Assembly (NCBI RefSeq): GCF_000308815.1
Contig: NZ_BAFX01000104.1
Coordinates: 1-64,000 of the forward strand
Reading direction: 5' to 3'
DNA: 64,000 nucleotides
From: Nocardia concava NBRC 100430
GTDB taxonomy: Bacteria > Actinomycetota > Actinomycetes > Mycobacteriales > Mycobacteriaceae
The translations under genes were made by a program, and so were the position numbers. The notes below the pieces were generated by a model, which did no database searches, was not told where the DNA came from, and saw nothing but the letters and a program-made list of their open reading frames with translations. Numbering within the stretch: position 1 is the first letter of the stretch; every line of letters starts with the position of its first letter. Positions 32,676-42,538 of the stretch are shown here, piece by piece.

Positions 32676-32972
32676 TCAGAGCTTGCGCAGCTTCGCCTTC
32701 CCGGCGGTGAGGTCGACATCGACGCCCTCATCGCCGTCGCCCGGATTCTCCCGGTGCATGAGGACCGATTGCCGCTGTTCCATCTCCAGCCGCTTGCCGG
32801 AGCTGAAGACGGCGTCGAACTGCTCCAGCCCGATGGCCGCCGCCTTGCGGTCCTCGTCCGTGCGCATCCACGGCAGCGCGGTGCGGCCGGTCACCTTGCG
32901 GTAGGCCACGTCCGCGAACGCCACCGCGATGATGAGCAGTGCCAGGCCGGGAATCGTCATTGCCACGATCAC
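32676..32972 (-). CDS. DUF6191-like small membrane protein
   Basis: The protein has about 98 residues from GTG 32972 (ATG 32960 possible). One N-terminal membrane helix (MTIPGLALLIIAVAFADVAY) is followed by RKVTGRTALPWMRTDEDRK, a short soluble part (AAIGLEQFDAVFSSGKRLEM) and an acidic tail. The pattern matches small actinomycete DUF6191 proteins; no function known. A 73-bp palindromic repeat lies 28 bases upstream, between this gene and ddl, so an upstream in-frame extension would merely translate the repeat. Confidence 0.75.
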   Translation of the reverse strand: MIVAMTIPGLALLIIAVAFADVAYRKVTGRTALPWMRTDEDRKAAAIGLEQFDAVFSSGKRLEMEQRQSVLMHRENPGDGDEGVDVDLTAGKAKLRKL

Positions 32973-33000
32973 CTGATCGAGGCTACGCCCAGTTCTCCTC

Positions 33001-33073
33001 GTCATTCCGGCGTGCTTTTGGCCGGAATCCACCTCGGACAGCGAGATCCCGGCCAAAAGCACGCCGGGATGAC
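33001..33073. repeat. 73-bp palindromic element, second copy
   Basis: The left arm begins GTCATTCCGGCGTGCTTTTG and the right arm ends AGCACGCCGGGATGAC, its near-perfect complement. It equals the copy at 27921-27993 in length and in both arms; only the central 15 or so bases differ. This copy is intergenic, between the DUF6191 gene and the 3' end of ddl. Confidence 0.85.
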
Positions 33074-33096
33074 GGGTTGGACCTCCGTCGAAACGC

Positions 33097-34194
<1,098 letters not shown>

Positions 34195-34259
34195 GCCCCG
34201 AACCGTACCCGGTCGATTGTGGCGGCAGTGTTACACGGTCATCCCTACTCGGGCGTCAC

Positions 34260-35255
34260 TCACTCCGACTTGAGGCGGCGGCCCTGCAACTGCCCGACCG
34301 CCTCGGCGGCCGACATGCCTTCGTGGCACACCTGGTGCACCGCATTGGTCAGCGGCATCTCCACCCCGTGCGCGGCGGCCAGCGCCCGCACCGATGTGCA
34401 GGACTTCACACCCTCCACGACCTGGCCATGAGTGGCCTCCAGAGCGGTCTCCATGGATCCGCCCGCGCCCAGCGCGTGCCCGAAGGAACGATTGCGCGAC
34501 AGCGGCGAGGTGCAGGTGGCCACCAGATCGCCCACGCCCGCGAGCCCGGCGAAGGTGACCGGCTCCGCGCCCACTGCCACACCCAGCCGGATGATCTCGG
34601 CCAGCCCGCGCGTGATGAGCGTGGCAATCGAGTTGTCGCCCAACCCCATTCCCGACGCGATGCCGCAGGCCAGCGCGATGACATTCTTGCAGGCCCCGCC
34701 GATCTCGCAGCCGATCACATCGGAATTGGTGTACGGCCGGAAATAGCCGGTGGCACAGGCCTGCTGGACCGCCTCCGCGCGCGCCACATCCGAGCAGGCG
34801 ACCACGGTCGCGGCGGGCTGCCCGGCCGCGATCTCGTGTGAGAGGTTCGGCCCGGAGAGCACCGCGACGCGACTGGCGTCCGCGCCGGACACCTCCGCGA
34901 TGACCTGGCTCATGCGCAGCAGCGTCCCGGTCTCGATGCCCTTGGCCAGGCTCAGCAGCGTGGCGTCGGCGGGGATCAGCTCCTTCCAGGCCGCGAGATT
35001 GGTGCGCAGCGATTGCGAGGGCACCGCCAGCACCACGATGTCGGCGCCGTCGAGGGCGATCGCGGGATCATCGGTCGCGCCGATCGGGGGCAGTTCGACA
35101 TCGGGCAGATACCAAGGATTCCGGTGTTCAGTGGCCAAGACTTTCGCCACCTCCGGCCGTCGAGCCCACATGGTGGTCTCGGTTCCCGCTTCCGCCAATA
35201 CCTTCGCGAACGCGGTCCCCCACGACCCCGCTCCCAACACCGCTGCCCTAGCCAT
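34260..35255 (-). CDS. gpsA: Glycerol-3-phosphate dehydrogenase [NAD(P)+]
   Basis: The protein has 331 residues and reduces dihydroxyacetone phosphate to sn-glycerol 3-phosphate for phospholipid synthesis. ATG 35255 is chosen because the Rossmann strand MARAAVLGAGSWGTAFAKVL begins there. Seen: LSGPNLSHEIAAGQPAATVV, the catalytic-Lys motif IGGACKNVIALACGIASGMG, LGDNSIATLITRGLAEI and FAGLAGVGDLVATCTSPLSR. It is 65 bases upstream of ddl, so co-transcription is likely, as in mycobacteria (Rv2982c-Rv2981c). Confidence 0.97.
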   Translation of the reverse strand: MARAAVLGAGSWGTAFAKVLAEAGTETTMWARRPEVAKVLATEHRNPWYLPDVELPPIGATDDPAIALDGADIVVLAVPSQSLRTNLAAWKELIPADATLLSLAKGIETGTLLRMSQVIAEVSGADASRVAVLSGPNLSHEIAAGQPAATVVACSDVARAEAVQQACATGYFRPYTNSDVIGCEIGGACKNVIALACGIASGMGLGDNSIATLITRGLAEIIRLGVAVGAEPVTFAGLAGVGDLVATCTSPLSRNRSFGHALGAGGSMETALEATHGQVVEGVKSCTSVRALAAAHGVEMPLTNAVHQVCHEGMSAAEAVGQLQGRRLKSE

Positions 35256-35358
35256 CTGACAAATATATGCGCGCGTGCCGGCAGCCATGCCGCGTGTCAC
35301 GCCTCCGGAATTCGACGCCGCTCACACGCGCGTCACCTTCGAGTGGGAGGATTCGGGC

Positions 35359-36093
35359 ATGCGCCCCTCCGTGCATGCCGTCATCGCGGTGAAGAATCTC
35401 GAGCTTGCCAAGAGTCGGCTGGCGGACCGATTGCCGGCCGAGGTTCGACCGCGACTGGTACTGGCCATGCTGGCCGATACCGTGACCGCCGCCTTGGCGA
35501 CGCGCGGCATCGCCTCGCTCATGGTGGTGACCCCCGATCCGACGGTTTCCGCGCTGGTCCGGGAGCTCGGCGCGGCGGTCCATCCCGAACCCGTGCGCGT
35601 GCCGCCCAACACCAGCGGCCTGAACGCCGCCCTGTCCGCGGGCGCGGCCGCCATCCAGCGCACGCACGGACCCGTCGATCTGCTTGCGCTGCAAGCGGAT
35701 CTGCCCGCCCTGCGTTCTTCCGAACTCTGCGACGTGCTCGCGGGCACCGGCCATCACCGTTCGGTCGTCGCCGATCACGAGGGCAGCGGCACCGTCGCCC
35801 TGCTGGTGCGCCGCGGTGAGAGCGCCTCGAATACCGCGGACAGTGTCTCGAATACCGCGCTCAACCCGCTCTTCGGTCCGGACTCCGCGCGCCGTCACAT
35901 CTCCGACGGCGCCGTGGAACTGCTGGGCGATTGGCCCGGTCTGCGGCAGGACGTCGACACCGCCGCGGATCTCGAGCGCGCCGCCGCGCTCGGCGTCGGA
36001 AAGGCCACCAGCTCGCTGCTGCGTGAAATCGGCGTGTCGCGAGCGTGTCGAGGAACCGAAGAGATGCGAAGAGCTGGCTCCTCACTGTGCTGA
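35359..36093 (+). CDS. cofC: F420 biosynthesis guanylyltransferase (CofC/FbiD)
   Basis: The protein has 244 residues. ATG 35359 is chosen for its GGGAGG ribosome site and the conserved start MRPSVHAVIAVKNLELAKSR. Seen: MLADTVTAALATRG, VVTPDPTVSALVRELGAAVH, NTSGLNAALSAGAAAI, LLALQADLPALRSSELCDVL and the GTP site HEGSGTVALLV. Known: mycobacterial FbiD makes enolpyruvyl-diphospho-5'-guanosine, a precursor of the coenzyme F420 side chain. A short tail with no family match (CRGTEEMRRAGSSLC) closes the protein. It is divergent from gpsA and 62 bases ahead of ppk. Confidence 0.9.
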   Translation: MRPSVHAVIAVKNLELAKSRLADRLPAEVRPRLVLAMLADTVTAALATRGIASLMVVTPDPTVSALVRELGAAVHPEPVRVPPNTSGLNAALSAGAAAIQRTHGPVDLLALQADLPALRSSELCDVLAGTGHHRSVVADHEGSGTVALLVRRGESASNTADSVSNTALNPLFGPDSARRHISDGAVELLGDWPGLRQDVDTAADLERAAALGVGKATSSLLREIGVSRACRGTEEMRRAGSSLC

Positions 36094-36155
36094 CGCCGCG
36101 TGATCTGCGCTGCAATGGACGGTGTCAGTTCGGCACCCCACCCGCGACATAAGGA

Positions 36156-38354
36156 ATGATCGTGAGAGTGAGCGATACGGATACCGTCAAGCAATCGCCG
36201 TCCCTACCGGCGGCACCGCCCGCGGCAACCCCTCCGCCCACCGCGGTCACCCCCCTCCCGGCGGACCGGTACGTGAACCGGGAACTCAGCTGGCTCGATT
36301 TCAACGCCCGCGTCCTGGCGCTGGCCGAGGACCATTCGCAGCCGCTGCTCGAACGCGCCAAATTCCTCGCCATTTTCGCGTCGAATCTGGACGAGTTCTA
36401 CATGGTCCGGGTGGCGGGCCTCAAGCGCCGCGCGGAAACCGGATTGTCGGTGCGCTCCGCGGACGGCCTGTCCCCCACCGAGCAGCTCGAGATGATCGCC
36501 GCGCGCACCCAGGATCTCGCCGAGCGCCACGCCCGCGTGTTCCTGGACCAGGTGCTGCCCGCCATGACCGCCGAGGGCATCGCCATCATCCGCTGGGCCG
36601 AGCTGGACGATGCCGAGAAGCAGCGCCTGTCCGGGTATTTCCAGGATCAGGTCTTCCCGGTGCTGACCCCGCTGGCCGTCGACCCGGCCCACCCGTTCCC
36701 CTACATCAGCGGCCTGAGCCTGAATCTGGCCGTCACCGTGAAGGATTCGGTCACCGGCGGCGAGCACTTCGCCCGCGTCAAGGTGCCCGACAATGTCGAT
36801 CGATTCGTCCGGGTGCGCCGCACCATCCCGGGCCGCACCGGCCGCGATTCGACTGGGGCGCAAGGCTCGTCCATCGCCTCCTTCCTCCCCATGGAGGAGC
36901 TGATCGCCGCTCACCTGGATCAGCTGTTCCCGGGAATGGAAGTGGTGGAACAGCATTCGTTCCGGATCACCCGCAATGCCGATCTGGAGGTCGAGGAGGA
37001 CCGCGACGAGGACCTGCTGCAGGCCCTCGAGCGCGAGCTGGCGCGGCGCCGCTTCGGCTCCCCGGTGCGCCTGGAAGTCTCCGATGACATGACCGAGCAC
37101 ATGCTCGATCTGCTGCTGCGCGAACTGGATGTGGATCCCGCCGACGTCATCCAGGTGCCCGGGTTGCTGGATCTGTCGTGCCTGTGGCAGGTCTACGGCG
37201 TGGACCGGCCCAACCTCAAGGACGCCCCCTACGTCCCGGCCACCCCGCCGGCGTTCGGCGAACGCGAAACGCCCCGAAACGTTTTCGCCGCCCTGCGCGA
37301 GAGCGACGTGCTGGTGCACCACCCCTACGATTCCTTCTCCACCAGCGTGCAGCGCTTCATCGAGCAGGCCGCCGCCGACCCGCAGGTGCTGGCCATCAAG
37401 CAGACCCTGTACCGCACCTCCGGTGACTCCCCCATCGTCAACGCCCTCATCGACGCCGCCGAGGCGGGCAAGCAGGTGGTGGCGCTGGTCGAGATCAAGG
37501 CCCGCTTCGACGAGCAGGCCAACATCAAATGGGCTCGGGCACTGGAACAAGCGGGCGTGCACGTGGTCTACGGCCTGGTCGGGCTCAAGACCCACTGCAA
37601 GACCTGCCTGGTGGTGCGCCGCGAGGGTGCCACCATCCGTCGCTACTGCCACATCGGCACCGGCAATTACAACCCGAAGACCGCTCGCCTGTACGAGGAC
37701 GTCGGATTGCTCACCGCCGCACCGGAGATCGGCGCGGACCTGACCGACCTGTTCAACTCGCTGACCGGATACTCGCGAAAGGCCAACTACCGCAATCTGC
37801 TGGTGGCCCCGATCGGCGTGCGCGCCGGGATCATCGAGCGCATCGAACGCGAGATCGAACTGGCCCGCCAGGGCGAGAAGGCGCGAATCCGGCTGAAGGC
37901 CAACGCCATCGTCGACGAACAGGTCATCGACGCGCTGTACCGGGCCTCCCAGGCGGGCGTGCCGGTGGAGATCGTGGTGCGCGGCATCTGCGGTCTGCGC
38001 CCCGGCGTGCCCGGCATGAGCGAGAACATCGAGGTGCGCTCGATTCTGGGCCGCTACCTGGAACATTCGCGCGTGCTGCACTTCCAGGCCCAGGACGAGT
38101 ACTGGATCGGCTCGGCCGACATGATGCACCGCAATCTGGACCGGCGCGTGGAAGTGCTGGCGCAGGTGAAGGATCCGAAGCTGACCGAACAGCTGGGCGC
38201 CATCTTCGACTCCGCCATGAACGCCACCACCCGGTGCTGGGTGCTGCGTCCCGACGGCAGCTGGCAGGCCCAACCCGATCCGGATATCCCCGGCGAACAG
38301 ATCCGCGATCACCAGGAGTACCTCATGCGACTGCGACGGCCGGATCGCCAGTGA
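36156..38354 (+). CDS. ppk: Polyphosphate kinase 1
   Basis: The protein has 732 residues and reversibly polymerises the gamma-phosphate of ATP into polyphosphate. Seen: the N-domain RYVNRELSWLDFNARVLALA, FLAIFASNLDEFYMVRVAGL, the phosphate-binding HHPYDSFSTSVQRFIEQAA, the catalytic-His segment RYCHIGTGNYNPKTARLYED, and the second His in LEHSRVLHFQAQDEYWIGSA. The start is ATG 36156 or GTG 36162, the latter better spaced from AAGG. The last bases overlap the mutT1 start (GTGA). Polyphosphate metabolism links to MutT1, which can use related substrates. Confidence 0.97.
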   Translation: MIVRVSDTDTVKQSPSLPAAPPAATPPPTAVTPLPADRYVNRELSWLDFNARVLALAEDHSQPLLERAKFLAIFASNLDEFYMVRVAGLKRRAETGLSVRSADGLSPTEQLEMIAARTQDLAERHARVFLDQVLPAMTAEGIAIIRWAELDDAEKQRLSGYFQDQVFPVLTPLAVDPAHPFPYISGLSLNLAVTVKDSVTGGEHFARVKVPDNVDRFVRVRRTIPGRTGRDSTGAQGSSIASFLPMEELIAAHLDQLFPGMEVVEQHSFRITRNADLEVEEDRDEDLLQALERELARRRFGSPVRLEVSDDMTEHMLDLLLRELDVDPADVIQVPGLLDLSCLWQVYGVDRPNLKDAPYVPATPPAFGERETPRNVFAALRESDVLVHHPYDSFSTSVQRFIEQAAADPQVLAIKQTLYRTSGDSPIVNALIDAAEAGKQVVALVEIKARFDEQANIKWARALEQAGVHVVYGLVGLKTHCKTCLVVRREGATIRRYCHIGTGNYNPKTARLYEDVGLLTAAPEIGADLTDLFNSLTGYSRKANYRNLLVAPIGVRAGIIERIEREIELARQGEKARIRLKANAIVDEQVIDALYRASQAGVPVEIVVRGICGLRPGVPGMSENIEVRSILGRYLEHSRVLHFQAQDEYWIGSADMMHRNLDRRVEVLAQVKDPKLTEQLGAIFDSAMNATTRCWVLRPDGSWQAQPDPDIPGEQIRDHQEYLMRLRRPDRQ

Positions 38355-39316
38355 GCCCTTCCAACAACGACACCGCCGCCGAATTCACCGATCCCCGGGT
38401 CAAAGCGAACATCCTCGCGGCGGGGGCCGTGCTGTGGCGCCCCACCGGAACCGGTGACGAGGACATCGAGATCGCGCTCGTGCACCGCCCCAAATACGAC
38501 GACTGGTCGCTGCCCAAGGGCAAGCTGGATCCCGGTGAGACGCCGGTGATCACGGCCGTGCGCGAGGTGGCCGAGGAAACGGGCCTGAATTCGCGTCTGG
38601 GGCGCTATCTGGGCCACGTGACGTATCCGGTGACCGGTCACCGCAAGCTCAAGCGGGTGGACTACTGGGCGGCGCGGGTGCTCGACGGCGAGTTCGAGTC
38701 CAATACCGAAGTCGATGTGCTGGACTGGCGTCGCCTCGACGAGGTGATGGACGCCCTGTCGTATCCCATGGATCGCACCATCGTCCGCAATTTCCTTCGC
38801 CAACCGGCCGATACCTCGCATCTGATCGTGGTCCGGCACGCCAAGGCCGGTCGCAGCGACCGTTTCGCCGGTGACGACGATGCCCGCCCGCTCGAAAAGG
38901 CCGGTCGCGCACAGGCTCGCGCGCTGGCGCCGAACCTGCTCGCCTTCGGCGCGACCGAAATCCTCTCCGCCCCACCGCTCCGCTGTGTCCAAACCGTGAC
39001 CCCGCTGGCGGAAAACCTCGGTGTGGACGTGGAACTCGAACCGCTGTTCTCCGAATCCGGTTATGCGGCAGCACCCGATGCCGCCCGGAAACGCGCCCGC
39101 GACCTGGTCTCCGAGGACGGCGTGCCGGTGATCTGCAGTCAGGGCAAGGTGATTCCGGATCTGCTGGAGGTATGGGCCGCCGAGGACGGAATCAGCCTGC
39201 CACCGGCCCGCAACCGCAAGGGCAGCATGTGGGTGCTGTCGTTCCATCAGGGCCGCATGGTCGCCGCCGACCATCTCGACCGCGCGCTGGTCCCCACCGA
39301 TCTCCCACCGAGCTGA
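38351..39316 (+). CDS. mutT1: MutT1: Nudix hydrolase fused to histidine phosphatase
   Basis: The protein has 321 residues from GTG 38351, overlapping the ppk stop by four bases. Residues 15-155 are Nudix (KGKLDPGETPVITAVREVAE-ETGL, the full Nudix box). Residues 160-315 form a histidine phosphatase domain (LIVVRHAKAGRSDR with the RHA catalytic motif, LSAPPLRCVQTV). Known for mycobacterial MutT1: hydrolyses 8-oxo-dGTP/8-oxo-GTP and diadenosine polyphosphates, preventing A:T to C:G mutations. A terminator follows at 39456. Confidence 0.95.
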   Translation: MSPSNNDTAAEFTDPRVKANILAAGAVLWRPTGTGDEDIEIALVHRPKYDDWSLPKGKLDPGETPVITAVREVAEETGLNSRLGRYLGHVTYPVTGHRKLKRVDYWAARVLDGEFESNTEVDVLDWRRLDEVMDALSYPMDRTIVRNFLRQPADTSHLIVVRHAKAGRSDRFAGDDDARPLEKAGRAQARALAPNLLAFGATEILSAPPLRCVQTVTPLAENLGVDVELEPLFSESGYAAAPDAARKRARDLVSEDGVPVICSQGKVIPDLLEVWAAEDGISLPPARNRKGSMWVLSFHQGRMVAADHLDRALVPTDLPPS

Positions 39317-39455
39317 CCCGAGAACCCTTGGAACGCGGCCGTACCGGCCGCTGAGGGGCCGAATCCACCCGGCCCGTAAGGCGATTGCGATCCGGATCCG
39401 GTCCGTGCCCGACTATCGGCCGACCAACCTTCCCGGCTCAGTCCTCCAGACATGC

Positions 39456-39485
39456 GAAACGGCCCGGCGGAAGCCGGGCCGTTTC
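39456..39485. terminator. Terminator between mutT1 and hupB
   Basis: A 13-bp perfect stem (GAAACGGCCCGGC with its complement) and a four-base loop lie between the convergent ends of mutT1 and hupB. The stem's own outer GTTTC/GAAAC supplies short T runs on both strands. Confidence 0.75.
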
Positions 39486-39538
39486 ACGTTGTCGTCCTGC
39501 TCGAAAACCCCCGTCAGAGACGGGTTATGGGCTTGCGA

Positions 39539-40174
39539 CTACCGGCGGGCGGTGCGCTTGGCCGCGGTCTTCTTGGCGGGAGCCTTCTTGGCCGTCTTCT
39601 TGGCCGTGGCCTTCGAAGCGGTGGCCTTGGTGGCCTTCTTGGCGGCCGTGGTCTTCTTGGCCGCGGTGGCCTTGGCCGGGGTCTTCTTGGCGACCGTCTT
39701 CTTCGCCGCCGTCTTCTTGGCGGTGGCCTTCTTGGCGGGAGCCTTCGACGCCGCCTTCTTGGCGGTGGTCTTGGCCGGAGCCTTGGTGGCGGCCTTCTTC
39801 GCCGTCTTCTTGGCGGTGGTCTTCTTCGCACCCGCCTTGCCCGAAACCGGGGCAGCCACACCGCGCTTCACGGCCGGGCCGCTCGAAGCGATCTTCTGCT
39901 TGCCGGCGATGATCGCCTTGAACTGAGCACCGGGACGGAAGGCCGGCACCGAAGTGGGCTTCACCTTGACGGTTTCGCCGGTGCGCGGGTTGCGAGCCAC
40001 GCGGGCGGCGCGCTTACGCTGTTCGAAGACACCGAATCCCGTGATGGTGACGCTCTGACCTTTGTTCACAGCACGCACGATCGTATCGACCATCTGCTCG
40101 ACTGCAGCAGTAGCGGTGCGCCTGTCAGTACCCAACTTCTCGGTCAGAACATCGATCAGTTCCGCCTTGTTCAT
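39539..40174 (-). CDS. hupB: HU-family nucleoid protein with lysine-rich tail
   Basis: The protein has 211 residues from ATG 40174, preceded by GGAGG. Residues 1-90 are HU (MNKAELIDVLTEKLGTDRRT, GQSVTITGFGVFEQRKRAAR, ARNPRTGETVKVKPTSVPAF). Residues 100-211 are about thirty KK/KA/TAKK repeats (histone H1-like), ending AAKRTARR. Known: mycobacterial HupB condenses the nucleoid, is acetylated and methylated on the tail and is essential or near-essential. The low-complexity tail creates artefactual open frames on the other strand. Confidence 0.97.
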   Translation of the reverse strand: MNKAELIDVLTEKLGTDRRTATAAVEQMVDTIVRAVNKGQSVTITGFGVFEQRKRAARVARNPRTGETVKVKPTSVPAFRPGAQFKAIIAGKQKIASSGPAVKRGVAAPVSGKAGAKKTTAKKTAKKAATKAPAKTTAKKAASKAPAKKATAKKTAAKKTVAKKTPAKATAAKKTTAAKKATKATASKATAKKTAKKAPAKKTAAKRTARR

Positions 40175-40331
40175 TGAATCCTCCGCAGACTAATTGGCCC
40201 GTCGTCGGACCGACTAGGTACCACGGTAAACCCTTTGCGGGCAAGAGTCTATGTGCCACGCGGAAATACATGACGCATGGCACACGCTCAGCTACCTGGT
40301 TTGAGGGCGTTCAGCTAACGCCCATCAATGA

Positions 40332-40940
40332 TTACGTCTGCGAAATACGCGCCGGAATGGTAGCGGGTTTCCAAGTCGGCCTTGCGTTTTCGAACTGGGT
40401 GATCTCGGCCTCGTGCCGCAGAGTGAGGCCGATGTCGTCCAGGCCTTCCAGCAGCCGCCACCGGGTGTAGTCGTCAATATCGAACGGCAACACGACCGTT
40501 CCGGCCGACACGGTTCGCGTCTCGAGGTCCACCGCCAATTCCAAACCCGGCTGTTCCTCGAGCAACTTCCAGAGCAATTCCACATCGCTCTGCGCCATCC
40601 GGGCCGTCAGAAGCCCGTCCTTACCGGCGTTCCCGCGGAAGATGTCGGCGAAGCGGGACGAGATCACCACCCGGAACCCGTAGTCCTTGAGGGCCCAAAC
40701 AGCATGCTCACGTGAGGATCCGGTCCCGAAATCCGGACCGGCGACCAGCACACTACCCCGGTTGTAGGGCGCGGTGTTCAGAATGAAGTTCGGATCCGTC
40801 CGCCACGCCGCGAACAACCCATCCTCGAAACCCGTTCGGGTAACGCGCTTCAGATAGACGGCCGGAATGATCTGGTCGGTATCGACATTGGATCGGCGCA
40901 ACGGAACACCGATCCCCTTGTGGACCTTGAAGGCTTCCAT
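40332..40940 (-). CDS. leuD: 3-isopropylmalate dehydratase, small subunit
   Basis: The protein has 202 residues and forms, with LeuC, the enzyme isomerising 2- to 3-isopropylmalate in leucine synthesis. Seen: FKVHKGIGVPLRRSNVDTDQ with IIPAVYLKRVTRTGFEDGL, then AGPDFGTGSSREHAVWALKD (swivelling domain) and RVVISSRFADIFRGNAGKDG. It starts 57 bases after the leuC stop. Confidence 0.97.
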   Translation of the reverse strand: MEAFKVHKGIGVPLRRSNVDTDQIIPAVYLKRVTRTGFEDGLFAAWRTDPNFILNTAPYNRGSVLVAGPDFGTGSSREHAVWALKDYGFRVVISSRFADIFRGNAGKDGLLTARMAQSDVELLWKLLEEQPGLELAVDLETRTVSAGTVVLPFDIDDYTRWRLLEGLDDIGLTLRHEAEITQFENARPTWKPATIPARISQT

Positions 40941-40997
40941 CGTTGATTCTCCTGAGTCTGTGGGGGCGGCGGCATCTGGGCCGCCGCTAGCGTGCGA

Positions 40998-42422
40998 TCA
41001 GTTCAGATCCGCAGGTGAGGACAGGGTTCCGCGCACCGCGGTGGCCGCCGCGACCAGCGGCGAGACCAGGTGCGTGCGACCGCCCTTGCCCTGTCGCCCT
41101 TCGAAGTTCCGGTTCGAGGTGGCGGCGCAGCGCTGACCGGGGGAAAGCTGATCGGGGTTCATGCCCAGGCACATCGAGCAGCCGGGCTGACGCCATTCCG
41201 CGCCCGCTTCCGTGAAAATCTCGCCCAGACCCTCGTTTTCCGCCTGCAGTCGCACCCGCATCGAACCCGGCACGATCAGCATGCGTACACCGTCCGCGAC
41301 CTTGCGGCCCTTCAGAATGTCTGCGACCGCGCGCAAATCCTCGATCCGGCCATTGGTGCACGAACCCACGAAAACGGTGTCCACGGCGACATCCCGCAGC
41401 GGAGTGCCCGGCTTCAGGTCCATGTACTGCAGCGCCTTCTCGGCCGCCGCGCGCTCGTTCTCGTCGAAGATCTGCTCCGGATCCGGCACCGAGTCGCCCA
41501 GCGGCGCACCCTGACCCGGGTTGGTGCCCCAGGTGACGAAGGGGGTCAGCGAGGCGGCGTCGATGTGCACCTCGGCGTCGAAAACCGCGCCCTCATCGGT
41601 CTTCAGGGCATCCCAGGCCGCCACGGCGGCATCCCAGTCCGCGCCCGCGGGGGCGTGCGGACGGCCCTTCAGGAATTCGTAGGTGACCTCGTCGGGCGCG
41701 ACCATGCCCGCGCGGGCGCCGGCCTCGATCGACATGTTGCACATGGTCATCCGGGCCTCCATGGACATGGAGCGCACGGCCTCACCGCGGTACTCCAGCA
41801 CATAGCCCTGGCCGCCGCCGGTGCCGATCTGCGCGATGACCGCCAGGATCACGTCCTTGGAGGTGACGCCCGCGGGCAGCTGCCCGTCGATATTGATGGC
41901 CATGGTCTTGAACGGGCGCAACGACAAAGTCTGCGTTGCCAGCACGTGTTCCACTTCGGAGGTGCCGATGCCCATGGCCAGCGCGCCGAACGCGCCGTGG
42001 GTGGAGGTGTGCGAATCACCGCACACCACCGTGGTTCCCGGCTGGGTCAGGCCCAGCTGCGGGCCGACCACGTGCACGATGCCCTGATCGAGATCGCCCA
42101 TGCTGTGCAGGCGCACACCGAATTCCTCGCAGTTGCGGCGCAGGGTTTCGACCTGCGTGCGGGAAACCGGATCGGCGATCGGCTTGTCGATGTCGATCGT
42201 CGGGACGTTGTGGTCCTCGGTGGCGATGGTGAGATCCGTGCGGCGCACCGGACGGCCGGCGGCGCGCAGACCGTCGAACGCCTGCGGGCTGGTGACCTCG
42301 TGCACCAGGTGCAGGTCGATGTAGATGAGATCGGGCTGGCGGTTCTCGCCCTCGCCTTCGCCGCGGACGACGACATGCTGGTCCCAGACCTTCTCCGCCA
42401 GAGTGCGTGGCCGGTCGGCCAT
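40998..42422 (-). CDS. leuC: 3-isopropylmalate dehydratase, large subunit
   Basis: The protein has 474 residues, an aconitase-type Fe-S enzyme. Seen: VGPQLGLTQPGTTVVCGDSH, TSTHGAFGALAMGIGTSEVE, and the three 4Fe-4S cysteines in VFVGSCTNGRIEDLR and GCSMCLGMNPDQLSPGQR. The operon order leuC-leuD is on the minus strand and divergent from the IclR regulator at 42539, which is expected to regulate it. Confidence 0.97.
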   Translation of the reverse strand: MADRPRTLAEKVWDQHVVVRGEGEGENRQPDLIYIDLHLVHEVTSPQAFDGLRAAGRPVRRTDLTIATEDHNVPTIDIDKPIADPVSRTQVETLRRNCEEFGVRLHSMGDLDQGIVHVVGPQLGLTQPGTTVVCGDSHTSTHGAFGALAMGIGTSEVEHVLATQTLSLRPFKTMAINIDGQLPAGVTSKDVILAVIAQIGTGGGQGYVLEYRGEAVRSMSMEARMTMCNMSIEAGARAGMVAPDEVTYEFLKGRPHAPAGADWDAAVAAWDALKTDEGAVFDAEVHIDAASLTPFVTWGTNPGQGAPLGDSVPDPEQIFDENERAAAEKALQYMDLKPGTPLRDVAVDTVFVGSCTNGRIEDLRAVADILKGRKVADGVRMLIVPGSMRVRLQAENEGLGEIFTEAGAEWRQPGCSMCLGMNPDQLSPGQRCAATSNRNFEGRQGKGGRTHLVSPLVAAATAVRGTLSSPADLN

Positions 42423-42538
42423 AACTGCTCACCTCTCGATTGACATAGCCGCGCCCGGGCTGGTGACGCGGTGGCTTGCGTCCGAGTTGGGAGGGGCTGG
42501 TTTGCAATTCCCAACATGCGAGACGCTAATATCGTTCT

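Noticed and set aside
36204..38312. A 702-codon frame opposite ppk
   Set aside because: It is the mirror of the highly biased ppk codons; its product is His/Gly/Val-rich with no recognisable motif, and it has no ribosome site.
39514..39926. Several open frames within hupB
   Set aside because: They reflect the lysine-rich repeat tail read in other frames.
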